Assembly (NCBI GenBank): GCA_018677115.1
Contig: JAHHOC010000401.1
Location: 1 to 6,956 of the forward strand
Source of the DNA: Arenicella sp.
Lineage (GTDB): Bacteria; Pseudomonadota; Gammaproteobacteria; Arenicellales; Arenicellaceae
DNA length: 6,956 bases
Direction: 5' to 3'
Shown: positions 1-6,914 of the stretch, piece after piece
Position numbering within the stretch: the stretch's first letter is position 1
Layout of the letters: each line of letters opens with the position of its first letter
Made by a program: the position numbers and the translations under genes
Notes under the pieces: model-generated
What the model was told of the DNA's origin: nothing
Databases searched by the model: none
Seen by the model: only the letters and a program-made list of their open reading frames with translations

Positions 1-1
1 G

Positions 2-580
2 TTGGACGACAGGTCGATTCTGTTCGTGGATTTTCAGGCTCCGGAGGAAGTTTACGGGGTGATCGAAGTGGGCGCGGCAATCGATATTGCGCCGTTTGCG
101 GATGCCGGCACCATATATCAAGCTAAGGTGCGCAAGATTGACAGTCGCATCGATCAAGCCAGTCGTAGTTTTACTGTGCGAGCTGAAATTGACAATGCCG
201 CAGACCGACTCCGACCCGGCATGAGCTTTAAAATTGATTTTCAATTGCCCGGTCGGGCATATCCGGTAGTGCCGGAAGCTGCGATTATTTGGGGAGGCGA
301 TGGCGCCTATATCTGGTTGGTGGAAAATGGTGTGGCCAAGCGACTGTCGGTTACTATAGTTGGTCGTCAGGACGGACAGGTTCTGGTGAGAGCGCCAATA
401 AATGAAGGTAGCATTGTTATCGCTGAGGGAGTGCAAAAGGTCCGCGAAGGAACTGCTGTGGAAATTTCCCGGCTGTATGCTGATCCCGCAAAAAACACTC
501 GAGCGGGATCTACATCTACGCCTACTGTTGAAATACCTGCAGCATTGCCGGTCACCGAGCCGGTGGCTGACCGGCCATGA
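2..580 (+). CDS. RND efflux periplasmic adaptor subunit (membrane fusion protein), 3' part only
   Basis: This is the C-terminal 192 residues of a periplasmic adaptor that links an RND pump in the inner membrane to an outer-membrane channel. The frame is open to the left edge, so the true start, lipoyl domain and hairpin lie outside the window; the TTG at position 2 is an internal Leu codon. Fragment residues about 43-80 carry the beta-barrel strands ending in the family-typical segment RLRPGMSFKIDF. Residues about 87-155 match the membrane-proximal domain: a PVVPEAAI-like strand, then YIWLVENGVAKRLSVTIV and a GQVLV strand. The last 35 residues are a Pro/Thr/Ala-rich tail that looks unstructured. 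The TGA stop at 578-580 overlaps the pump's ATG by four bases (ATGA), so the two are an operon with likely translational coupling. The family call is secure. The substrate cannot be told. Confidence 0.93.
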   Translation: MDDRSILFVDFQAPEEVYGVIEVGAAIDIAPFADAGTIYQAKVRKIDSRIDQASRSFTVRAEIDNAADRLRPGMSFKIDFQLPGRAYPVVPEAAIIWGGDGAYIWLVENGVAKRLSVTIVGRQDGQVLVRAPINEGSIVIAEGVQKVREGTAVEISRLYADPAKNTRAGSTSTPTVEIPAALPVTEPVADRP

Positions 581-3500
581 ACCAATTCCGCACCGGACTT
601 CCTGAACTCGCGATCAGGAGACCGCTGCTTGTCCTGGTACTCAATTTACTGATCGTTATTGCTGGATTGGCTGCCTATCTGGGAATTGACGTCCGCGAGT
701 TGCCAGACATCGATCGACCCATTGTTTCGGTCAGGGCAAACTTGCCCGGTGGAGCCCCGGAGACCATCGATGCCGAAGTAACCAGCGTTCTCGAAAGCGC
801 CGTGGCACGCGTTTCAGGCCTTAAGGAAATCAGCTCAGCCAGTGAGGAGAACAACTCCAGAATAAGGCTGGAGTTCGATGCCGGGACTGATCTTGATGTG
901 GCTTCCGCGGATGTCAGGGAAGCAGTTAATCGCGTTCTGCGCCAGCTCCCTGACCGCGTCGAAAATGTGTTTGTGATTAAAGCTGATGGTGATGCTTCAG
1001 CGATTATGCGGCTGGCGATCGTCAGCGACGTGTATCGTGAAGAGGAGCTTACGCAGATTATTGAGACGGATATCGCACCTGAAATAATGACCATCGAGGG
1101 AGTCGTTGCGTTGCAGGAGTTTGGCACTCGTGAGCGACAGATGCGCGTTGTTGTCGATCCCCTGCGCCTGAGTCGCTTTAGCCTGACTATCGGCGATGTT
1201 GATCGTGCCTTATTGCAGGCCCCATTCGATGTTCCGGTGGGTAGCTTTCGATCCTCTGATCAGGAGTTGGTAGTTCGAGCTGAGGCCACGGCAGCTACTG
1301 CTGAGTTGATCAAAAAAGTGACGATTGCCGGAACTACCACGATTGGGGATATTGCCGATGTGACGCTGGCCCCGGCCGACGCCAGTAATCTGTTGCGGCT
1401 TGATGGCAAGCCGGTAATTGGTCTTGGTATTGTCAGACAGGCCCAGTCAAACACCATCAGCATCTCCAATGCGGTGCAGGCGAAGGTGCGTCAACTGAAT
1501 GACCGCTTTGACGATTTGCAAATCATCATTTCTTCAGACGATGCTGTGTTCATTCGCAATTCTGTGCGCGAGGTCATGACCACGCTGATCTTCACAATCG
1601 GAATTGTAATTATTACTATGTGGTTGTTTCTCGGTTCCTGGAAGGCCACGCTGGTACCAGTAACGGTCATCCCCGTCGCTCTGGTCGGCACCCTGGCCGG
1701 CATCTGGGCATTTGGTTTTTCAATCAACCTCCTGACTATGCTGGCGCTGGTTTTAGCCACGGGCTTGATTGTGGATGATGCAATTGTGGTGCTAGAAAAT
1801 ATTCAGCGCCAGCAGTCTTTGGGATTAAAGCGTCGTCCTGCTGCTGCCTTCGGCGCGCGGCAGGTATTTTTTGCAGTAATCGCCACCACAGCGGTGTTAG
1901 TCGCCGTATTTATTCCCATATCATTCCTGCCGTCGGACATTGGGCGCTTGTTCCGCGAATTCGGATTTGTATTGGCGTTTTCAGTCATTATTTCATCGTT
2001 TGTAGCCCTGTCATTGGTGCCGGCTATAGCGGCCAGACTGAATTTTTCTGATTCCGGCAATGGAATCGAGGCGTTGAACCGCTTTGGCAGAAAACTCAAT
2101 TCAGTCTATCAGGGCTCTTTGACTCGGTGCCTGGATCATCCAAAGTTGGTCGGCATGGTATGTCTGCTGCTGCTGGCGGGCGCGGCAGGTGTTTTTACTC
2201 AGGTGGATCAGCAACTGGTACCTGATGAAGATCGCGGTCGCATATCGATATTTTCGACCGGTCCGGATGGTGTTGGCTTGGCTTACATGGAACGGCAGGC
2301 GGATCAAATCGACGCCGTGCTTCAACCCTATCTGGATAGTGGTGAAATCGAATCCGTTTTCACTGTCGTCGGTCGTTATGACCCAAACAGAATCGGCATT
2401 TCTGCCAGGCTCGCGCCCTGGGATCAGCGCCAACGTTCTCAACAGGAAATCATCAGCGAACTGCGGGAGCCTTTGTCGCGCATTCCCGGCTCGCGGATAT
2501 CGGCCTTCAGCCGTGGCAGCCTGAGCTCTGGCCGTGGTGGCCGCGAGGGCCTTGAAGTCGCGTTAACCGGCGCAGACTACAATACGATCTACGCAGTGGC
2601 ACGGAACCTGGCGGAAAAAATTGATACTGAGTCTGAGATATTGTCCAATCCGGAAATATCTTATCAACCGACGCAACCGCAACTTTCAATCCAAATAGAT
2701 CGCAAGCGGGCCGCCGACCTTGATATTCCGCTCAACGAACTATCACTGACACTGCGCGCCATGGTGGGTGGCGAAGACGTAGTAGACCTAAATGTACGCG
2801 ACCAATCAATACCGATTATTTTGGAAGCGGAAACCACGGCTATCCAGTCTCCCTCTGACCTGCGCAATCTGTTTGTGCGTTCCAATAACGGCTCGCTGGT
2901 TCCAGTTTCCAGCCTTGCCACGATCGTAGAAGAGGGGATTGCTGCGGAACTTGATCGCTTTGGACAACGTCGCGCAATACAAGTGCAGTCGGACGTCGCC
3001 AGCGGCATAGCCCTGGCTGACGCGATTGCCGAAATTGAATCGCTAGCCGATGCGGTACTGTCAGATGACGTTAACATGATCTTGCAGGGTGAGGCTGAAA
3101 CTCTGGAGGAGTCTTCAAAAGAGCTATTAATTACCTATGCCTTTGCCATTCTGATTGTTTTCTTGGTGCTGGTGGCGCAGTTCGAGAGCTTTAGTAGTCC
3201 CGTGGTGGTGATGTTGGTGGTTCCTTTGGGGCTTGCAGCCGCGATATTTGCGGTATTTTTGACCGGCGGATCACTTAATATTTATTCGCAAATCGGCTTT
3301 ATCTTACTGATTGGGCTCATGGCAAAAAACGGTATCTTGCTGGTCGAGTTTGCTGATCAATTGCGCCGCGAAGGGCAGTCGATCCGAGAAGCGGTTTTTG
3401 GTGCAGCAGTTACCCGCTTTCGACCCATCTTAATGACCGTTATTTCCACCGTTTTTGGGGCCTTGCCGCTGGTGCTGGCGAGTGGCGCAGGATCCGAGGC

Positions 3501-3684
3501 GCGTGTCGCCATTGGATGGGTGGTGTTTGGTGGTCTGGGTCTTGCCGCAGCTTTTAATTTATTCCTGACCCCTGTCCTCTACCTGGGTTTAGCCCGCTAT
3601 GCCCATGTAGACAAGCACAGCGAAACAACACTCTCAGCGGAAATGGACGCAGCGGAAAACCTATTGGCTTCAAAGGGCCAATAA
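577..3684 (+). CDS. RND multidrug efflux permease (HAE-1/AcrB-type), inner-membrane pump
   Basis: This is a complete 1035-residue proton-driven RND pump, close to the usual 1030-1050. The sequence shows the family's duplicated layout. TM1 is about residues 15-34, followed by a first periplasmic porter region to about 330, TM2-TM6 about 334-487, TM7 about 524-541, a second porter region about 545-850, and TM8-TM12 about 850-1004. Proton-relay residues are present: the acidic pair D400/D401 in GLIVDDAIVVLEN (TM4), K917 in GLMAKNGILLVEF (TM10), and R949 in the RFRPILMT segment (TM11). These correspond to AcrB D407/D408, K940 and R971, and favour the drug/hydrophobe class over heavy-metal pumps. 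The ATG at 577 sits in an ATGA overlap with the adaptor stop and has no strong ribosome binding site of its own, which fits coupled translation. No outer-membrane channel gene follows, so it must lie upstream or elsewhere. The substrate is unknown; AcrB, MexB and MdtC-like labels would be guesses. Confidence 0.96.
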   Translation: MNQFRTGLPELAIRRPLLVLVLNLLIVIAGLAAYLGIDVRELPDIDRPIVSVRANLPGGAPETIDAEVTSVLESAVARVSGLKEISSASEENNSRIRLEFDAGTDLDVASADVREAVNRVLRQLPDRVENVFVIKADGDASAIMRLAIVSDVYREEELTQIIETDIAPEIMTIEGVVALQEFGTRERQMRVVVDPLRLSRFSLTIGDVDRALLQAPFDVPVGSFRSSDQELVVRAEATAATAELIKKVTIAGTTTIGDIADVTLAPADASNLLRLDGKPVIGLGIVRQAQSNTISISNAVQAKVRQLNDRFDDLQIIISSDDAVFIRNSVREVMTTLIFTIGIVIITMWLFLGSWKATLVPVTVIPVALVGTLAGIWAFGFSINLLTMLALVLATGLIVDDAIVVLENIQRQQSLGLKRRPAAAFGARQVFFAVIATTAVLVAVFIPISFLPSDIGRLFREFGFVLAFSVIISSFVALSLVPAIAARLNFSDSGNGIEALNRFGRKLNSVYQGSLTRCLDHPKLVGMVCLLLLAGAAGVFTQVDQQLVPDEDRGRISIFSTGPDGVGLAYMERQADQIDAVLQPYLDSGEIESVFTVVGRYDPNRIGISARLAPWDQRQRSQQEIISELREPLSRIPGSRISAFSRGSLSSGRGGREGLEVALTGADYNTIYAVARNLAEKIDTESEILSNPEISYQPTQPQLSIQIDRKRAADLDIPLNELSLTLRAMVGGEDVVDLNVRDQSIPIILEAETTAIQSPSDLRNLFVRSNNGSLVPVSSLATIVEEGIAAELDRFGQRRAIQVQSDVASGIALADAIAEIESLADAVLSDDVNMILQGEAETLEESSKELLITYAFAILIVFLVLVAQFESFSSPVVVMLVVPLGLAAAIFAVFLTGGSLNIYSQIGFILLIGLMAKNGILLVEFADQLRREGQSIREAVFGAAVTRFRPILMTVISTVFGALPLVLASGAGSEARVAIGWVVFGGLGLAAAFNLFLTPVLYLGLARYAHVDKHSETTLSAEMDAAENLLASKGQ

Positions 3685-3725
3685 CGCCTATCCAGCAGCT
3701 TTTACCGTCGGTGGCGCTATCAATA

Positions 3726-3749
3726 CGGTCGATTGGTTGCTCGCGACCG
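3726..3749 (+). repeat. Weak inverted repeat after the RND operon
   Basis: CGGTCG at 3726-3731 is the exact reverse complement of CGACCG at 3744-3749, with a 12-base loop. It lies 41 bases after the pump's stop codon. There is no run of T after it, so it does not meet the pattern of an intrinsic terminator. It might be an mRNA 3' end processing or stabilising hairpin, or chance. No better terminator is visible between the pump and katG, so some read-through into katG is possible. Confidence 0.25.
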
Positions 3750-3771
3750 ATGGCCTTCTGATGCCTATCAC

Positions 3772-3793
3772 AACAATCTATGGTAACAATCTA
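3772..3793 (+). promoter_or_regulatory. Perfect 9-base direct repeat upstream of katG, possible activator site
   Basis: AACAATCTA occurs at 3772-3780 and again at 3785-3793, separated by TGGT, so the copies start 13 bases apart. They lie about 85-105 bases before the katG ATG. If the weak promoter proposed at 3803-3832 is right, the repeats sit at about -67 to -46, a common position for an activator. The repeat is seen directly; its role is inference and no known regulator motif is matched. Confidence 0.35.
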
Positions 3794-3802
3794 ATAATTC
3801 AA

Positions 3803-3832
3803 TTGGAGCTATCTATGTGGTTTGCCTATCAT
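3803..3832 (+). promoter_or_regulatory. Candidate sigma70 promoter for katG (weak)
   Basis: TTGGAG at 3803-3808 (3 of 6 to the -35 consensus) and TATCAT at 3827-3832 (5 of 6 to the -10 consensus) are separated by 18 bases. Transcription would start near 3839, giving a leader of about 38 bases. The -10 overlaps the left arm of the inverted repeat at 3821-3858, so a regulator bound there could block the promoter. The same TTGGAG could instead be the ribosome binding site of a tiny leader ORF, in which case transcription must start farther upstream. A weaker alternative is TTCTGA (3756-3761) with TATGGT (3779-3784). Confidence 0.3.
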
Positions 3833-3835
3833 TGA
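3815..3835 (+). CDS. Possible six-codon leader ORF upstream of katG
   Basis: An ATG at 3815 begins a six-codon frame, MWFAYH, ending at TGA 3833-3835. GGAG at 3805-3808 lies six bases before the ATG, which is good Shine-Dalgarno spacing. Four of the six residues are Trp, Phe, Tyr and His, the kind of codon content seen in attenuator leader peptides. Its 3' two thirds run into the left side of the hairpin at 3821-3858, so a ribosome translating it would disrupt that structure. It may well be chance: it is very short, and the GGAG also fits a -35 element. The same GGAG could serve a GTG at 3817 in the katG frame, which would extend KatG by 20 residues, but that is disfavoured because it would place residues before the signal peptide. 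Confidence 0.25.
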   Translation: MWFAYH

Positions 3836-3858
3836 GTAATGACCTAAGCATAGGTAAA
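3821..3858 (+). repeat. Inverted repeat in the katG leader (hairpin or operator)
   Basis: TTTGCCTAT at 3821-3829 pairs with ATAGGTAAA at 3850-3858 over nine positions, one of them a G-T pair. Inside it, CATT at 3830-3833 pairs with AATG at 3838-3841 around the loop GAGT, leaving an eight-base bulge at 3842-3849. The structure ends five bases before the katG Shine-Dalgarno sequence. It could be an RNA hairpin that affects ribosome access, or a DNA operator overlapping the candidate -10. The pairing is visible; the function is inferred. Confidence 0.4.
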
Positions 3859-3863
3859 CCTTT

Positions 3864-3869
3864 GGAGGA
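3864..3869 (+). promoter_or_regulatory. katG Shine-Dalgarno sequence that fixes the start
   Basis: GGAGGA ends seven bases before the ATG at 3877. This strong match and ideal spacing select the ATG at 3877 over the in-frame GTG at 3817, and the protein from 3877 begins directly with a clean signal peptide. Confidence 0.85.
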
Positions 3870-3876
3870 ATTAGAA

Positions 3877-6090
3877 ATGAAAACGAACTTAATAAAACCG
3901 CTAACTGCGGCTGCATTGGCCTTGGTTATGTTGGCTCAACCGGCGATGGCTTCAGGTGAAGCCAAATCCAATCAATTTTGGTGGCCCGAGCAGCTAAACT
4001 TGAGCCCGCTGCGCACACAGGATGTTGCATCAAATCCTTACGGTGCGGATTTCAATTACGCAGCAGAATTTAAAACTTTGGATCTTGCCGAAGTGAAGGC
4101 CGATATCGAGCAGACGCTGACCGCATCACAAGACTGGTGGCCAGCCGATTTCGGGCACTACGGACCCTTTATGATCCGCATGGCCTGGCACTCTGCAGGT
4201 ACTTATCGCGTGGGTGATGGCCGTGGTGGCGCAGGTGGCGGACAGCAGCGTTTTGACCCCTTGAACAGTTGGCCTGATAACGCCAATCTGGATAAAGCCC
4301 GTCGCTTGTTATGGCCGGTTAAGAAAAAATATGGCCGTAAATTGTCATGGGCTGACCTGATGATACTGGCTGGCAATGTGGCGCTAGAATCTATGGGCTT
4401 TGAAACCTTTGGCTTTGCAGGTGGTCGCAAAGATGATTGGGAGCCGGACATGGTTTACTGGGGCCCGGAAACAAAATTCCTCGACGATGAACGCCGCACT
4501 AAAGATGGCAAGTTAGAAGGTAACCTGGGCGCCATACAAATGGGCCTGATTTACGTCAACCCGGAAGGCCCGGGCGGCAACCACGATCCGATTTCAGCTG
4601 CGGCCGACATGCGGCTTTCGTTTGGCCTGATGGCAATGAACGACGAAGAAATAGTAGCCTTGGTTGCCGGTGGCCACACACTGGGTAAAGCCCACGGGGC
4701 GAAAAACCCGAAAGATTGCACCGGGCCGGAACCGGCGGCCGCTGCGATTGAGGAACAGGGTATTGGATGGACTAACAGTTGCGGCAAAGGCAACGCCGAA
4801 GACACTACCACCAGTGGTCTGGAAGGGGCGTGGACCTCTACCCCGACCGCGTGGTCCATTCTCTACCTCGACAATCTGTTCAGGTTTGAATGGGAAAAGG
4901 TGAAAAGTCCGGCAGGTGCAACGCAGTGGATCCCAACCGATCCAAGTGCAGCCAGCCTGGTGCCAGATGCGCATGATCCGACAAAGCGCCATGCGCCGAT
5001 TATGTTCACCACCGATATGGCACTTAAAAAAGACCCTGGCTTCCGGGCAATTTCCGAACGTTTCCTGAAAAATCCCAAAGAGTTCGATCTGGCCTTTGCT
5101 AAAGCCTGGTTCAAGCTAACCCATCGGGATATGGGACCACGGGCGCGTTACGTGGGGCCAGAAATTCCTGCTGAGACATTACTCTGGCAAGACCCGTTGC
5201 CGGCTGTGGATCACAAGCTGATTAGCGATCGAGATGTGGCCAAATTGAAAAAGAAAATTCTCGGTAGTGGTCTCTCAAACGCTGACCTGGTCAAAACTGC
5301 CTGGGCTTCGGCAGCTTCTTATCGCGCGACTGATATGAGAGGTGGCGCAAACGGTGCCCGGGTTCGGCTGGCTCCGCAAAAAGATTGGCCGGTAAACGAT
5401 CCAGCAGATCTGGCCAAGGCGTTGAGTGTTCTTGAAAAGGTTCAAAGCGAGTTCAATGATTCGCTTGGAGGCGGTAAACAGGTCTCACTCGCTGATGTGA
5501 TTGTCCTGGGTGGCTCCGCCGCAGTTGAACAGGCAGCCAAGGCGGCTGGTTTTTCTGTCGAGGTGCCTTTCTCAGCCGGTCGCAGTGATGCAACGCAGGA
5601 TCAGACGGATATGAAGTCGTTTGCTGTGCTCGAGCCCAAGGCGGATGCTTTCCGTAACTACTACAGCGCGGATAGCTACTTTGCCCCTGCTGAAGCCATG
5701 GTTGATCGTGCCAGTCTGCTGGACCTGACGGTGCCGGAGATGACAGCGCTGGTCGGAGGTATGCGGGTGCTGGGCGCTAATGCCGGAGGCGCGCAGCATG
5801 GTGTATTTACCGATAAGCCAGGCACATTAAGCAACGACTTCTTCGGTAATCTCCTTGATATGTCTACCAAATGGAGCAAATCAGCAGAAGATGGCATCTA
5901 TGAAGGGCGTGACCGTGACAGCGGAGAGTTGAAGTGGACCGCCACAACGGTTGACCTGATTTTCGGCTCCAACTCCGAGCTCCGTGCCATTGCCGAAGCC
6001 TATGCGGCGGACGATGGCGGGGAAAAGTTTGTCAATGACTTCGTTGCCGTTTGGGCCAAAGTCATGAACGCAGACCGCTTTGATATTTGA
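3877..6090 (+). CDS. katG: Exported bifunctional catalase-peroxidase (KatG2/KatP type)
   Basis: This haem enzyme of peroxidase-catalase class I breaks down hydrogen peroxide and also oxidises small donors. It has 737 residues, the normal two-domain length (cytosolic KatG about 726, exported KatP about 736). Residues 1-25 form a Sec signal peptide: basic start MKTNLIK, hydrophobic core to about L19, and an AMA cleavage site before S26, so the enzyme should act in the periplasm. In the haem domain the distal triad is R101, W104, H105; Y226 and M252 complete the Trp-Tyr-Met crosslink with W104. H267 is the proximal haem ligand, with W319 and D380 as its partners. S313 matches M. tuberculosis Ser315 and R417 the mobile arginine. 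Residues from about 440 are the degenerate, non-haem C-terminal domain. The only cysteines are C281 and C302. It has its own ribosome binding site and terminator. No convincing OxyR site is seen. The alternative symbol is katP. Confidence 0.96.
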   Translation: MKTNLIKPLTAAALALVMLAQPAMASGEAKSNQFWWPEQLNLSPLRTQDVASNPYGADFNYAAEFKTLDLAEVKADIEQTLTASQDWWPADFGHYGPFMIRMAWHSAGTYRVGDGRGGAGGGQQRFDPLNSWPDNANLDKARRLLWPVKKKYGRKLSWADLMILAGNVALESMGFETFGFAGGRKDDWEPDMVYWGPETKFLDDERRTKDGKLEGNLGAIQMGLIYVNPEGPGGNHDPISAAADMRLSFGLMAMNDEEIVALVAGGHTLGKAHGAKNPKDCTGPEPAAAAIEEQGIGWTNSCGKGNAEDTTTSGLEGAWTSTPTAWSILYLDNLFRFEWEKVKSPAGATQWIPTDPSAASLVPDAHDPTKRHAPIMFTTDMALKKDPGFRAISERFLKNPKEFDLAFAKAWFKLTHRDMGPRARYVGPEIPAETLLWQDPLPAVDHKLISDRDVAKLKKKILGSGLSNADLVKTAWASAASYRATDMRGGANGARVRLAPQKDWPVNDPADLAKALSVLEKVQSEFNDSLGGGKQVSLADVIVLGGSAAVEQAAKAAGFSVEVPFSAGRSDATQDQTDMKSFAVLEPKADAFRNYYSADSYFAPAEAMVDRASLLDLTVPEMTALVGGMRVLGANAGGAQHGVFTDKPGTLSNDFFGNLLDMSTKWSKSAEDGIYEGRDRDSGELKWTATTVDLIFGSNSELRAIAEAYAADDGGEKFVNDFVAVWAKVMNADRFDI

Positions 6091-6100
6091 GCGATAAAAC

Positions 6101-6140
6101 AAAAGGGGCGGGGCTGAATGATTCGGCTCCGCCCTTTTTT
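6101..6140 (+). terminator. Strong intrinsic terminator of katG, possibly bidirectional
   Basis: The arm 6106-6118 (GGGCGGGGCTGAA) pairs with 6122-6134 (TTCGGCTCCGCCC) over 13 positions including two G-T pairs, around a TGA loop. Six T follow at 6135-6140. The four A at 6101-6104 can extend the stem into the T run and would act as a T run on the other strand, so the element could also stop leftward transcripts. It lies 10 bases after the katG stop. Confidence 0.93.
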
Positions 6141-6151
6141 ATTGCCCTGTA

Positions 6152-6172
6152 ATCGCGCGCCGCAGACGCGAT
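6152..6172. repeat. Short inverted repeat between the katG terminator and the tetR promoter
   Basis: ATCGCG at 6152-6157 is the exact reverse complement of CGCGAT at 6167-6172, with a nine-base GC-rich loop. There is no following T run. It could be a protein site or chance; nothing links it to a known regulator. Confidence 0.2.
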
Positions 6173-6202
6173 AATCACTCTTCCTGATCGGTATTGCTCT
6201 CG

Positions 6203-6231
6203 CTTACAAATAATATTGCATATGTTATGCT
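6203..6231 (+). promoter_or_regulatory. Likely extended -10 sigma70 promoter for the TetR gene
   Basis: CTTACA at 6203-6208 (4 to 5 of 6 near the TTGACA/TTTACA type) is followed, after 17 bases, by TATGCT at 6226-6231 (4 of 6). TG at 6223-6224 stands one base before it, giving the extended -10 form TGTTATGCT. TATTAT at 6231-6236 is a possible alternative -10. Transcription would start near 6238, leaving a leader of about 53 bases. The -10 lies inside the palindrome at 6209-6239, which fits repression of this gene by a bound protein. Confidence 0.55.
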
Positions 6232-6239
6232 ATTATATT
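6209..6239. promoter_or_regulatory. Imperfect palindrome, probable TetR-family operator
   Basis: The half sites AATAATATTGCATA (6209-6222) and TATGCTATTATATT (6226-6239) are related as an inverted repeat around TGT, with 11 of 14 positions complementary. The inner GCATA/TATGC is perfect. The size, symmetry and position over the -10 fit the operator of a dimeric, self-repressing TetR regulator. Binding by the adjacent gene's product is inferred from position only. Confidence 0.5.
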
Positions 6240-6274
6240 GAAAACCAAATTTGACGTGTCAGCGCCCATGATCC

Positions 6275-6281
6275 AGAGAGG
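6275..6281 (+). promoter_or_regulatory. Shine-Dalgarno sequence of the TetR gene
   Basis: AGAGAGG ends nine bases before the ATG at 6291 and supports that start. An upstream out-of-frame ATG at 6268 opens an eight-codon frame that closes at 6292-6294, overlapping the TetR start as ATGA. Confidence 0.65.
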
Positions 6282-6290
6282 CGGATTGTT

Positions 6291-6884
6291 ATGAGTGACC
6301 AGAATGAACTTAAGGTGGTAGATGGGCGGCGATTGCGCAGTGAGCGATGTAAGAAAACCATTCTGGATGCCTGTGAACAGCTATTAGGTGAGGGACACCT
6401 GGTACCGACGGCACAGATGATTTCAGATAAGGCGGGCGTGCCTATCCGCACTTTCTTCCGCCATTATCCGGATATGGAATCGCTGTTTTATGCGGTGGAT
6501 GAATCGCTCAAACCAAAATATGAGCGCATCTTCGAGGAGACAGTCTCAGCAGGAACGCTGTCGGAGAGAATTGAAAGTGCGGTAGAAGTGCATGCCAGGA
6601 GCTTTGAAGAAAACAAAGCGTTGTTAAAAAGCACCCAGGCCCAGCTCTGGCGCTACCAGGCGATACAAGACAACTATGCCAGGGTAAACCGTGGTTTGCG
6701 CAAGGACCTGGATAAACGCATCCCGGAACTCAAGGAAATTGACCGCGATGCACGTGAGATCATTGATGGCCTAGCGTCAATCGAGATGTGGGTGCGCTTA
6801 CGCGACCACCAGAAACTTTCCAAGGCCAGAAGCACTCGCATCATCCAACAATCCATCGAGTTGATTTTACGAAACGGCCTTTGA
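6291..6884 (+). CDS. TetR/AcrR-family transcriptional regulator
   Basis: This is a 197-residue one-component regulator, within the usual 190-220. The N-terminal DNA-binding domain spans about residues 12-65. A basic stretch RRLRSERCKKTILDA leads into helix 1, and the helix-turn-helix lies at about 39-61 (VPTAQMISDKAGVPIRTFFRHYP). It is followed by the family-typical DMESLFYAVDE at the start of helix 4. The rest is predicted helical, with many charged residues and a WRYQ segment near 120-123, and would bind an unknown ligand and form the dimer. The gene has its own promoter overlapped by a palindrome at 6209-6239, so self-repression is likely. The katG terminator separates it from katG. It may also control the frame that starts 30 bases downstream. 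Control of the efflux operon or katG is possible but nothing in the sequence shows it. The ligand and the named family member are unknown. Confidence 0.93.
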   Translation: MSDQNELKVVDGRRLRSERCKKTILDACEQLLGEGHLVPTAQMISDKAGVPIRTFFRHYPDMESLFYAVDESLKPKYERIFEETVSAGTLSERIESAVEVHARSFEENKALLKSTQAQLWRYQAIQDNYARVNRGLRKDLDKRIPELKEIDRDAREIIDGLASIEMWVRLRDHQKLSKARSTRIIQQSIELILRNGL

Positions 6885-6914
6885 ATCAGGCAGTGTACTT
6901 TTCCGGATCGGGAT

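Noticed and set aside
675..1127. Long minus-strand open frames inside the RND pump, and similar ones inside katG and tetR
   Set aside because: They lie wholly opposite strongly supported genes, have low-complexity Ser/Thr/Arg-rich translations and no ribosome sites. They are shadows of the coding strand.
3726..3749. Intrinsic terminator for the RND operon
   Set aside because: The stem has six base pairs, a 12-base loop and no T run.
3686..3835. Open frame through the RND-katG gap (in-frame ATG at 3761)
   Set aside because: The frame has no ribosome binding site before 3761, no recognisable protein similarity and is short. Only its last six codons from 3815 have a plausible ribosome site, and these are listed separately.
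3815..3851. Canonical OxyR site of four ATAG/CTAT tetrads
   Set aside because: With CTAT at 3826-3829 as anchor, the other tetrads read ATGT, TAAT and GCAT, giving only about 9 of 16 matches. This is too weak to call.
3817..3876. N-terminal extension of KatG by 20 residues from a GTG at 3817
   Set aside because: The ATG at 3877 has a much stronger, ideally spaced GGAGGA, and starting there places a clean signal peptide at the N terminus. The longer form would bury it behind 20 polar residues.
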